Positions 34,056-42,700 of a stretch of DNA of 64,000 bases are shown here, piece by piece. A program made the position numbers and the translations under genes. This DNA is from Butyrivibrio sp. FCS014 (GTDB lineage: Bacteria; Bacillota; Clostridia; Lachnospirales; Lachnospiraceae). Position 1 is the first letter of the stretch, and each line of letters starts with the position of its first letter. Under the pieces are notes generated by a model. The model saw only the letters and a program-made list of their open reading frames with translations. It made no database searches and was not told where the DNA came from. Where the stretch lies: positions 1,206,023 through 1,270,022 of the forward strand of contig NZ_JAHA01000019.1 in assembly GCF_000526935.1 (NCBI RefSeq), written 5' to 3'.

Positions 34056-34993
34056 CAAAGCTCCTCTTTAACTATGTACAGAGGCCTGTCCTTGACCTCA
34101 AGATATGCCTTTGCCAGGTATTGTCCCACGATTCCAAGGCAAAAGAGCTGGATACCGCTGACAAACAATATGATACAGACCATGGATGCCCAGCCCACCG
34201 AGTTGTTGGGGTCTCCCACCGTGAGCTGCCTCACCATAACAAGCACGATGAAGACAAAGGCCACGATGCAGAAGAATACTCCAAGGAAGGAAGCAACGGA
34301 AAGCGGGGTTGTGGAAAAGGCCATTATGCCGTCCAGGGCATACACAAACAGCTTCCAGAAGGACCACTTGGTCTCGCCCTTCCTGCGCTCGATGTTCTCA
34401 AACTCCAGCCACTTATTCTTAAAGCCGACCCATCCGAAGATACCCTTGGAGAAGCGGTTGTACTCCTTCATGGAGAGGATGGCGTCCACAAACTGTCTTG
34501 TCATGAGCCTGAAATCCCTGGCTCCGTCCACGATCTCAGTGTTGGACATCCTGTTGATGATCTTGTAGAACTGCCTTGCAAAGAAGGATCTGATAGGGGG
34601 CTCGCCCTTTCTATTGACCCTTCTGGTGGCTACGGAATCATAGCCCTCTTCGGCAATTGCCTTATACATATCAGGTAAAAGAGCCGGCGGATCCTGAAGG
34701 TCACAGTCCATAACCGCCACATAGTCGCCCTTGGACTTCTGAAGTCCGGCGTACATGCCTGCCTCTTTTCCAAAGTTTCTTGAAAAGCTTACAAGGTGCA
34801 CACGGCCGTCCCTTGCAATGAGCTCCTTGACCCTGGGAACAGTCTCATCTTTGGAGCCGTCGTCCACGAAGATCACCTCGAATTCCACGTCTTTGGATTT
34901 AAAAAACGCTTCATTCTTCATGAGTTCGTCGTAGAAATCAAAAATATTATCCTGCTCGTTGTAGCAGGGAACTATCACACTTAAAAGTTTCAT
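34055..34993 (-). CDS. GtrB-type GT2 undecaprenyl-phosphate glycosyltransferase
   Basis: The 312-residue protein has a GT-A domain (LLSVIVPCYNEQ, FVDDGSKDET, FSRNFGKEAGMYAGL, MDCDLQDPP near 99) and two C-terminal helices (about 230-258 and 272-294), ending in the GLYL-like tail typical of GtrB/YfdH. These enzymes make undecaprenyl-phosphate glucose or a similar sugar as donor for GT-C enzymes, three of which are encoded downstream. First gene of the ten-gene operon, directly after a good promoter. Confidence 0.9.
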   Translation of the reverse strand: MKLLSVIVPCYNEQDNIFDFYDELMKNEAFFKSKDVEFEVIFVDDGSKDETVPRVKELIARDGRVHLVSFSRNFGKEAGMYAGLQKSKGDYVAVMDCDLQDPPALLPDMYKAIAEEGYDSVATRRVNRKGEPPIRSFFARQFYKIINRMSNTEIVDGARDFRLMTRQFVDAILSMKEYNRFSKGIFGWVGFKNKWLEFENIERRKGETKWSFWKLFVYALDGIMAFSTTPLSVASFLGVFFCIVAFVFIVLVMVRQLTVGDPNNSVGWASMVCIILFVSGIQLFCLGIVGQYLAKAYLEVKDRPLYIVKEEL

Positions 34994-35049
34994 AGAAGCC
35001 TTCCGTCATCATAGTCGTAAATGTCGCAAAATGCGCATTCCTATTCAAT

Positions 35050-35078
35050 ATTCTACACTTAATGGCCGTTTCTTTCAA
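35050..35078 (-). promoter_or_regulatory. Promoter of the ten-gene glycosyltransferase operon
   Basis: On the minus strand TTGAAA (35078-35073), a 17-base spacer and TAGAAT (35055-35050), 57 bases before the ATG at 34993. Five of six bases match in each box. Confidence 0.75.
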
Positions 35079-35098
35079 CGAACAAGTTAGGGTGCGCC

Positions 35099-35959
35099 TT
35101 ACTTCCAGTTCATGCGGTATTCCAGGGGACTTACCCCCTCTATCTGCTTGAACATCCTCGAGAAATAGTAAAGGGGCGTTATGCCGCAGTTGTAGCCAAT
35201 CTCCTCCACGGTCATGTCAGTAAAGCGCAGCATCTGCTTGGCGTGGGTAATCCTCACCACCAGAAGGTAGTTGATTATGGAGGTTCCCGTCTGCTCTTTG
35301 AAACTGCGGGAAAGGGTATACTTGCCCGTAAGGAAGATCTCGGAAAGGCCGTCCAGGGTGATCTTCTCCTGGTAGTGGGTGTCCAGATACTCCTTCAGGG
35401 CGTTGATCCTGCTTTTGCTGCCGCTCTCAGGAGCAGCTTCCGGATTCCAGCTAAAAGACATAAGAAAGGTCAAAAGCCTTGATAAATATTCATTTATCCT
35501 TATGTCCCTTATGTAATCCGACGACCTGGCAATGGTGTTGAGCTCCTCCCAGATCCCCCGGGGACTTCCGGCTTCATCGGTGTGAAATACCGCCTGTCCG
35601 CCTCTCTCCCTGTACTTAAGATAGATGGGAAGGATGCTCTCACCGTTAAAATGTATCCACTCGATGGACCACAGGTCATTGGATGTCCTGTGGGAATAAA
35701 GGTTCTGACAGTTGATGAATACACAGTCCCCGGCGGACACCGCATATTCTTTTCCCTCGTAATCGATGTAACCGGAGCCGCTGCGTACATATATAAAAAG
35801 AAACGATGAGAGGTTCTGCCTCTTACTGGTATGGGGCTTCTGGGCCGTGAGCCTGCCAATTTCCTGCAAATACATGAGATTGCTTTTGGCAAACTCAGAG
35901 GGCGTGTACAAAAGCCTGTCTGAGGATACGTATTCTCCTTGAAATAACTGATTTTCCAT
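35099..35959 (-). CDS. AraC-family transcriptional regulator
   Basis: The 286-residue protein has an N-terminal cupin-like sensing domain (FIYVRSGSGYIDYEGKEY, SAGDCVFINC, HRTSNDLW) and a C-terminal double helix-turn-helix of AraC type: ITLDGLSEIFLTGKYTLSRSFK for the first, MTVEEIGYNCG and YYFSRMFKQIEGVSPLEYR for the second. Such proteins usually answer to a sugar and activate nearby genes. It is divergent from gmd-fcl and just upstream of the glycan operon promoter, so either could be its target (inference). GGAG precedes the ATG. Confidence 0.9.
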   Translation of the reverse strand: MENQLFQGEYVSSDRLLYTPSEFAKSNLMYLQEIGRLTAQKPHTSKRQNLSSFLFIYVRSGSGYIDYEGKEYAVSAGDCVFINCQNLYSHRTSNDLWSIEWIHFNGESILPIYLKYRERGGQAVFHTDEAGSPRGIWEELNTIARSSDYIRDIRINEYLSRLLTFLMSFSWNPEAAPESGSKSRINALKEYLDTHYQEKITLDGLSEIFLTGKYTLSRSFKEQTGTSIINYLLVVRITHAKQMLRFTDMTVEEIGYNCGITPLYYFSRMFKQIEGVSPLEYRMNWK

Positions 35960-35990
35960 TTTGTAATCTCCGTTTTTTCCCTATAATTCG

Positions 35991-36019
35991 ATTATAATTT
36001 TGCCCGCAAGATAATGCAA
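35991..36019 (-). promoter_or_regulatory. Promoter of the AraC-family gene
   Basis: On the minus strand TTGCAT (36019-36014), 17 bases, TATAAT (35996-35991), about 32 bases before the start. Confidence 0.7.
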
Positions 36020-36039
36020 ATCAAAGTCAATAAAGTGAA

Positions 36040-36067
36040 TTCAAATTGTCACAACATGTAATATAAT
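36040..36067 (+). promoter_or_regulatory. Candidate promoter of gmd-fcl
   Basis: TATAAT at 36062-36067 is perfect; TTCAAA at 36040-36045 with 16-base spacing is a modest -35. A weak -35 fits activator control, perhaps by the divergent AraC protein (inference). Confidence 0.55.
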
Positions 36068-36121
36068 GATATGGAAAAGTACAAATGATACATTTTTTGC
36101 AAATGAGGAAAGGATTTTTAT

Positions 36122-37213
36122 ATGGCAAAAAAAGCTTTGATAACCGGTATTACCGGACAGGACGGATCATATCTTGCAGAGTTCCTTCTGGAGAAGGGAT
36201 ATGACGTCCATGGCATAATCAGAAGATCTTCCGTTGACTACAGAGAGAGGATCGCGCACCTTGAGGGCAAGCCCAATTTCCACCTTCATTACGGAGATCT
36301 GGGCGACTCCATGAGTATCCTGGGGGTTGTTTCAAAGGTTCGCCCCGACGAGATCTACAACCTGGCTGCTCAGTCCCACGTTCAGGTTTCCTTTGACTCA
36401 CCCGAGTTCACCGCTGACGTGGATGCAACCGGCGTTCTGAGAGTCCTTGAGGCAGTAAGACTCTGCGGACTTGGAGATACCTGCCGTATCTACCAGGCTT
36501 CAACTTCAGAGCTCTATGGAAAGGTTGAGGAAGTTCCTCAGAACGAGAAGACTCCTTTCCATCCCTACAGCCCCTACGCTGTTGCCAAGCTTTACGGCTA
36601 CTGGATCGTTAAGGAGTACAGGGAAGCCTACAACATGTTCTGCTGCTCGGGAATTCTTTTCAATCACGAGTCAGAGCGCCGCGGAGAGACCTTCGTTACC
36701 CGTAAGATCACACTGGCAGCTTCCAGAATCGCCCAGGGCAAGCAGGATAAGCTCTACCTCGGAAACCTCTCCAGCCTTCGTGACTGGGGCTACGCCAAGG
36801 ACTATGTTGAGTGCATGTGGCTGATCCTTCAGAATGACAAGCCCGAGGATTTCGTTATCGCAACAGGCGTTCAGCACTCTGTTCGTGAGTTTGCACAGCT
36901 TGCTTTCCACTATGCAGGTATTGAGATAGAGTTCAGGGGCGAGGGCGCCGATGAGAAGGGCTACGACAAGGCTACAGGCAAGGTTCTCATCGAGGTTTCA
37001 CCGGACTTCTACAGACCTACAGACGTTGTTAATCTCTGGGGAGATCCCACCAAGGCTAAAGAGAAGCTTCACTGGAACCCTCAGACCACTTCCTTCGAGG
37101 ATCTTGTAAGGATCATGGTTGAGCACGATATGGCAAAGGTTGCCGTTGAGCGTGCCAACGAGCGTGTTGAGTTCAACCTGGCAGAGTTCCTGGAGAAAGG
37201 TATCGATAAGTAA
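36122..37213 (+). CDS. gmd: GDP-mannose 4,6-dehydratase
   Basis: The 363-residue short-chain dehydratase has the NADP motif [16 protein letters not shown] at the start, [19 protein letters not shown], the catalytic ASTSELYGK and [12 protein letters not shown] (Tyr-x3-Lys), [16 protein letters not shown], and [18 protein letters not shown]. These are specific Gmd signatures. It converts GDP-mannose to GDP-4-keto-6-deoxymannose, the precursor of GDP-L-fucose, with the next gene completing the pathway. AGGAAAGG precedes the ATG. Confidence 0.96.
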   Translation: MAKKALITGITGQDGSYLAEFLLEKGYDVHGIIRRSSVDYRERIAHLEGKPNFHLHYGDLGDSMSILGVVSKVRPDEIYNLAAQSHVQVSFDSPEFTADVDATGVLRVLEAVRLCGLGDTCRIYQASTSELYGKVEEVPQNEKTPFHPYSPYAVAKLYGYWIVKEYREAYNMFCCSGILFNHESERRGETFVTRKITLAASRIAQGKQDKLYLGNLSSLRDWGYAKDYVECMWLILQNDKPEDFVIATGVQHSVREFAQLAFHYAGIEIEFRGEGADEKGYDKATGKVLIEVSPDFYRPTDVVNLWGDPTKAKEKLHWNPQTTSFEDLVRIMVEHDMAKVAVERANERVEFNLAEFLEKGIDK

Positions 37214-37228
37214 CAGAGGTAAAATACT

Positions 37229-38173
37229 ATGATGGAGAAAAAAGCTAAGATCTACGTGGCAGGCCATCGCGGAATGGTTGGCTCAGCCATCGTAAGAGAA
37301 CTTGAGAAACAGGGCTATACAAACATCGTCACCAGAACACACAAGGAGCTGGATCTTATAAGACAGGATCAGGTGGAGAACTTCTTCGCCGACGAGAAGC
37401 CCGAATATGTATTTCTGGCCGCTGCCAAGGTTGGCGGTATCATGGGCAATTCAGAGGCCCTTGCGGATTTCATGTATGACAACATGATCCTTGAGATGAA
37501 CGTTATCAACGCAGCCTGGAAGAACGGCTGCAAGAAGCTGGAGTTCCTTGGTTCCTCCTGCATCTATCCCAGAATGGCACCTCAGCCCATGAAGGAGAGC
37601 TGCCTTCTGACTTCCGAGCTTGAGAAGACCAACGAGGCCTATGCTCTTGCAAAGATCTCAGGACTTAAGTACTGCGAGTATCTCAACAGACAGTACGGGA
37701 CCGATTATATCTCAGTAATGCCCACAAACCTTTACGGCCCCAACGACAACTATCACCCCACTCACTCCCACGTGCTTCCTGCACTTATCCGCAGGTTCCA
37801 CGAGGCCAAGGAGCAGAATCTTCCTTACGTAACCTGCTGGGGCGACGGAAGTCCCCTTCGTGAGTTCCTCTATGTTGATGACCTTGCAAACCTGTGCGTA
37901 TTCCTTATGAATAACTACAGCGGCAATGAGACCGTCAATGCGGGAACCGGCAAAGAGCTCACCATCAAGGAGCTCACCGAGAAGGTTGCAGGCATCATCG
38001 GCTACACAGGGGAGATCCGCTGGGATCCCACAAAGCCCAACGGAACACCCAGAAAGCTTCTTGATGTTTCAAAGGCTAAAGCGCTGGGATGGACCTACAC
38101 CACAGAGCTGGATGACGGTATCAGACTGGCTTACGAGGATTTCCTCAATAACCCCATGAGGGCCGAGAGATAA
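37229..38173 (+). CDS. fcl: GDP-L-fucose synthase (epimerase-reductase)
   Basis: The 314-residue enzyme has [18 protein letters not shown] at the start, [26 protein letters not shown] with the catalytic Ser and Cys region, [13 protein letters not shown] (Tyr-x3-Lys), and [10 protein letters not shown]. It epimerises C3 and C5 of the Gmd product and reduces C4, giving GDP-L-fucose for surface glycan. It begins 15 bases after gmd with AGAGG upstream. An ATG-ATG start leaves one codon of doubt. Confidence 0.95.
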   Translation: MMEKKAKIYVAGHRGMVGSAIVRELEKQGYTNIVTRTHKELDLIRQDQVENFFADEKPEYVFLAAAKVGGIMGNSEALADFMYDNMILEMNVINAAWKNGCKKLEFLGSSCIYPRMAPQPMKESCLLTSELEKTNEAYALAKISGLKYCEYLNRQYGTDYISVMPTNLYGPNDNYHPTHSHVLPALIRRFHEAKEQNLPYVTCWGDGSPLREFLYVDDLANLCVFLMNNYSGNETVNAGTGKELTIKELTEKVAGIIGYTGEIRWDPTKPNGTPRKLLDVSKAKALGWTYTTELDDGIRLAYEDFLNNPMRAER

Positions 38174-38184
38174 GATAAATGATT

Positions 38185-38216
38185 AAAGGGCAGGTCACGG
38201 CGACCTGCCCTTTTTG
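38185..38216 (+). terminator. Terminator of gmd-fcl
   Basis: A perfect 9-bp stem (GGGCAGGTC, 38188-38196, with 38202-38210) and a 5-nt loop are followed by TTTTTGTGTTT. The AAA before the stem could also serve weakly for the convergent XRE gene. Confidence 0.92.
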
Positions 38217-38241
38217 TGTTTGAATTATTGTGTGACGCGTC

Positions 38242-38754
38242 TTACTTCTCCTGAAGCTCTTTGAGCCTGCTCTTGTTAAGCTTGCCGTCAGCGATGGTGC
38301 TGGCGATCCAGAGCTTAAGGGATTCTACGGTAGAATCTATCTGGTCCAGCTGGTGCTGGATCTGAACGAAATCCGGAAGCTCATCATCGGAAATAACGCC
38401 GTCGGCTGTGATGTCTATAAGCCTCACCTGCTGAGCGTTCAGGCTGTTCAAGGCAGAAAGCATGCTGAGGACAATCTCGGAAAGAGTTGCGACCTTAACC
38501 TCAGGCACATCTGTGTCCTTGCCGATACGGCACTCATGGGTGCAGTAATAGTTGCAAAGCTCGGGCTTCTTGTAGGCTGTGGCCATATCAACCACATCCT
38601 CGGGATAAAGAGCTGTCTTGCCAGTCTCAAGCTTTTCAAGCCTGCTCTCACTTATGGTTCCTATAAGTTCACTGGCCTGAGCCCTTGTAAGTCCGGCCTC
38701 CTCGCGGCTCTCGAAATATATATTCTTATTTTCTTTGATCGACTTTTTCCCCAT
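38242..38754 (-). CDS. XRE-type helix-turn-helix protein with a Cys-rich centre
   Basis: The 170-residue protein has an N-terminal DNA-binding domain (YFESREEAGLTRAQASELIG, SRLEKLETGK) of Cro/C1 type. It is followed by CNYYCTHECRIG, three cysteines in twelve residues that could bind metal or form disulfides, and a helical C-terminal half likely to dimerise. The target is unknown. It is a single gene convergent with fcl. Confidence 0.8.
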   Translation of the reverse strand: MGKKSIKENKNIYFESREEAGLTRAQASELIGTISESRLEKLETGKTALYPEDVVDMATAYKKPELCNYYCTHECRIGKDTDVPEVKVATLSEIVLSMLSALNSLNAQQVRLIDITADGVISDDELPDFVQIQHQLDQIDSTVESLKLWIASTIADGKLNKSRLKELQEK

Positions 38755-38783
38755 CTTGCACCTCCAATACTATACTTTCCACC

Positions 38784-38812
38784 ATTATAACAAAAACTTA
38801 ATCGTTTCAGAA
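38784..38812 (-). promoter_or_regulatory. Promoter of the XRE-type gene
   Basis: On the minus strand TATAAT (38789-38784) is preceded by TG at the extended -10 position; TTCTGA at 17-base spacing is a weak -35. It lies 29 bases before the ATG. Confidence 0.6.
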
Positions 38813-38820
38813 GAAAAAAT

Positions 38821-38886
38821 GATCCCCGGGACGGAGTTTAGGGAGCATTTCTAAAAATGAGCCCATGACCTCGTCCCCGGGGACCA
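38821..38886. repeat. Inverted CCCCGGGACGG element, related to the 22926-23000 repeats
   Basis: GATCCCCGGGACGGAG (38821-38836) is inverted as CTCGTCCCCGGGGACC at the right end (about 38870-38885). The right arm with its CCCATGACC flank matches the third copy of the GGGGACGG repeat near 22987-23010 on the opposite strand. Confidence 0.65.
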
Positions 38887-38906
38887 AAATTCAGTGACTA
38901 AAAGGA

Positions 38907-39707
38907 TTAGCCGAAGATTCCAAGAAGTTTCTTAACCTTTATGGAAAGAACGTTGGATTCCTCAGAGAAGACTCTTTCAGAACCCTTGCCCTGGAAGGCC
39001 TTTACTTTGTAGTAATATGTCTTGTTATTCTGAAGAGCAACATCCCAGAAGCTTGTAGCTGTGGTTGTTGCGATCTCAGTGTACTTGCCATCCTTGGATG
39101 TGCTGCGATACAGAACATATCCGTCAGCGTTGGTATCTTTACTCCATGTAACGTTAACGCCAAGCAGAGTCTGGTTCAAAGACTTAATAGCAGGCTTTGC
39201 AAGCTCTGCGCGGCCAACCTTAACGGTGTCAGTGATGTCAGTCTCAACAGGAATGAGCTCTGTTTCCTCGTTGTTGAGGTCGAAAACTCTTGTGGTGATG
39301 ACTGTATCCTGAGCTGCAGCGCCCTTCTTAACGTTGAACTTGATACCGATAAGTGCGCCTGCTGTTGTCTTGGATGAATCATTTACAAATGCAACGGAAA
39401 GGCCCTTTCCTGTAGCATCAGTATAGTCGCTGTTAAGATCGTAGTCGTCAAAGCGGTCAATCTCGATATCAGCGGCAACTTCAAGAACCTCGGGATCATA
39501 TACTACTGCGATGTGTCCGTCTGTAACTTTGGTCTTGCTAAGAGTCAGGGTATAGAATACCTTCTGGCTGTCGTTCTTACCGGTAACGGTAACGCTTGTG
39601 TAAAGCGGTGAGTTCTTTGCTGCCTCTACCTTCTGCGCAGGAAGACCTGTGAAAAGAAGCAGCGCAGCAAGGAAAACAGTCGCTGTTCTCTTTAAAATAT
39701 TCTTCAT
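38907..39707 (-). CDS. Secreted cohesin-like and FN3 domain protein
   Basis: The 266-residue protein has a Sec signal peptide (hydrophobic core about 8-22, cleavage near VEA-AK). A cohesin/carbohydrate-binding-like beta-sandwich follows (about 35-160): YTLTLSKTKVTDGHIAVVYDP, LEVAADI, LSVAFVNDSS, GALIGIKFNVKKGA, the usual order of cohesin strands. Then comes one fibronectin III domain (about 170-260; WSKDTNADGYVLYRSTSKDG, YYYKVKAF). There is no anchor. Cohesins bind dockerins, and the gene upstream, joined by TAATG, encodes a protease with a dockerin-like pair of Ca loops, so a direct interaction is a strong inference. The fold call is from pattern only. Confidence 0.72.
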   Translation of the reverse strand: MKNILKRTATVFLAALLLFTGLPAQKVEAAKNSPLYTSVTVTGKNDSQKVFYTLTLSKTKVTDGHIAVVYDPEVLEVAADIEIDRFDDYDLNSDYTDATGKGLSVAFVNDSSKTTAGALIGIKFNVKKGAAAQDTVITTRVFDLNNEETELIPVETDITDTVKVGRAELAKPAIKSLNQTLLGVNVTWSKDTNADGYVLYRSTSKDGKYTEIATTTATSFWDVALQNNKTYYYKVKAFQGKGSERVFSEESNVLSIKVKKLLGIFG

Positions 39708-42700
39708 TATTCGTTTCCTCCTAACTCCTTAGATGTTTCTTCATCAGCAGATGAAGCAGCGGGAACTTCTTCCACATCTTCTTCCTGCTCATCTGACTCT
39801 TCTTCAGCTGTCAGATCAGCTGCATCTGCTGTCTCGGAGGAAGCACTTGAAGCATCCTCATTGGAAATAGCCTCGTCTGTAACCTTCTTGTCGGAGTCGT
39901 CCTCAGTAGTCTCCTCTGCGGGTTTCTCCTCAGCCTCATCTGCAAGAGCCTCATCGGTCTTTTCTGTGTTGTCTGTAGGCTCGGTTACATCTTCGCTCTT
40001 CTTAGTATTATTGGTAAATCTGAATACAGATTCATTTAATGCATAGTCGACAACATCAATATAGAAGGTTCCTTCGGGCATCTTAATATTGACAGTTGCT
40101 TCTTCGCCCTTAGTTTCCTGATTAACAGCATATCTGTCTATAATCTGGCCTTCCGCATTGAGGATAAGGACTGCTGCTGTATAGCGGTTATCCTGTACCT
40201 GAATGCCAAGTGTTCCGTCCTCATTGAGTACATAGCCCGTAATCTCAGGAGCTGTGTTATCGATAGCAATAGGTGTTGAAGGAAGGTAAAGTCCCTTTCC
40301 GTCAAGAGTTGAAGGATCCTCTACATCATCATAGTAGCTGGGAACAGCCTGAAGGTTGATAAGTACCTCTGTACCATCCTCAAGAGGATTGCCCTCAGCA
40401 TCTGTGCCGGCCCAGAAAAGATCCTGTGTCTGCCAGTAGTTCTCGATCTGACCATTATAGGAGAACTCAGCATAATTCTCATAGTTTATATTCTTGAAGT
40501 ACTCCTCACCGGTATTCTTATCTGTGATGGTAAGGATGGATCTGCTGGCATTTCTGATAAGCGAATAGTACAGTGAGCCAAGAACAGTACCCATCTTAGG
40601 ATCTGAGCTGATGGCATTTCTGTCGGCAATATACTTAGCATCCTTTGCAAAAAGATTAGGAACATAGAACATCTCATTTTCCTCAGATGTATCTCCGAAA
40701 GGATAGATTGACAGGAAGTTTGTTGCTGTAACTCCTGAATAAGTAAATCCATCGTACTCGGGATCATGTCTTGATGCCATGAAATCGAAATCTTCAAACA
40801 TTGAAGAATCCATCCAGCTTCCGTAGAAGGCAAGGAAAGGAACAGAAAGATCTACAGCTCCGTTCACATAAATGAAACCGTCTACGTACATACCGTTCTC
40901 AAACTGTGCAAGATACTCTCTGTCTGCAGCTGAGAGGTTGATGGAAACATTTACCTTTGTTGAATCCTTGACCTGCATTACTCTGCGTCCAAGGTCAACC
41001 ACTGAATCTTTTTTCTTGAGCTGCTTACCAAAGATATATACGTCCTTGGTATCTACAATGCCGTCTGCGTTGAAGTCAAAGTCGTCCTCGTTCTGGGATA
41101 CAAGGTTGAGATCGAGGCTTCCGTTTACTACCTGAAGAAGAACCTTACGGTCTTTCTTGTCTACTCTTCCGTCATAGTTAAGGTCATATACAAGAGCTGT
41201 GTCATCTGCAGTAAGAGTAACCTCAGGGCTGAGCTTGTGGGACTCACACATGATGAAATAGTTCTGGATAAGTTCCTCTGTCAGGACGCTTGAGTCAAGC
41301 TCATAGTACTGAGGCTCATCTGTGAGGTTATATACATCAAATGAGAAGTTATAGGAGCCGTTCCTTGAAGGATCGTCTCCAAGAACAACCTTTACCTTAC
41401 CGTCGTTGCCGGCCTTGTCGCCAACAAGAACATAAGCAGGTGATGTTACGGCTTCATGTACATTTGCAAGTCCTGCACCCTGGGATCTGGGTGAGTACTC
41501 GGGAGCACTTGCATCATTGCCTGTGGTAAGAGGTGTTGCTGTGCTCATGATAAGTGACTGAGCCAATGTACGAACTGAAAGTCCGGTCTTTGCAGCAAGA
41601 TCATTCTCTTTAATATACTGCTCAACAAGAGCTGTCTGGCCTGCGATGGAAGGAGCAGACATTGAAGTTCCGCTCATGTTTCCGTAGGTTCCGCCGTCTC
41701 TTGTGGAATAGATGTTTCCGCCGGGTGCTGTGATCTCAGGCTTAAGGTCAAGAGTTTCGGGAACACCAACGGATGAGAAATCACTCATGGTGTAGCCATC
41801 TGCTGCCTCAAAGTTGGTTGCAGGTGTTGCTACAACTGTAAGAGTACCTGCACATGCCTTCTCACTGATCTGTTCTGTAGCTGTCTCTGCTACTCCAAGT
41901 CCTTCATCGAGAGTTACGGAAACAGCGGGGATAACAGCTGTGCTGCCCTGAAGGGTCATGGAAATTGTTCCGGGCTGATTGTTATAGATAACTACAGCCT
42001 TTGCACCTGCTGCCTCAGCGTTCATCTGCTTCTCGCCGAAGGTAAGCTCACCACGCTGAACGAATACGATCTTATCCTTTACAAGGCTCTCTCCGTTTTC
42101 ATCAACAAGTGCTTCGTAATCGGAAGCAGCACCCTTACCGTCAATGAATACGAAAGGATATTCTGTTCCCTTACCGTCAGCAGATACGTCCAGAGTATAG
42201 AACTTAGGAGCCAGTGTATCATTACCGTCTGTATAGTAGATATTCTTGCCGTTTGTTGTAGCAAGGTAGTTTCCTGTAAATCCGCTGTTAACAGCGCTGG
42301 CAACTGTGAATGCATTGTAGTAGGATCCGGGAGAACCGATGGTATCCATGTTTACATCCCAGCTAAGGTTTGCGCCAACAGCTGTGTCATCACCGAATCT
42401 TCCTGAGTTACCTGCAGAAATAGAAACAACAGTTCCTGTTCCCTCAAGCTTCTTGAAGATATCATTGATGTAAGCCTCTGCGTCTGAGGAATATCCTGCA
42501 GCGGATGAACCAAGAGAGAGGTTTACAACGTCAGCTTTAAGAAGAAGGGCATCCTCGATAGCTGCCATGTAGTCATCGGAATATGCTCCGCCGCCTTTTC
42601 CGAATACCTTCATGGTGATCAGCTGTGCATCGGGAGCAACACCCACAACACCAAGTTCCTGTCTTGCATATCCTGTCTCGGATGCAGCACTGGGTACATA

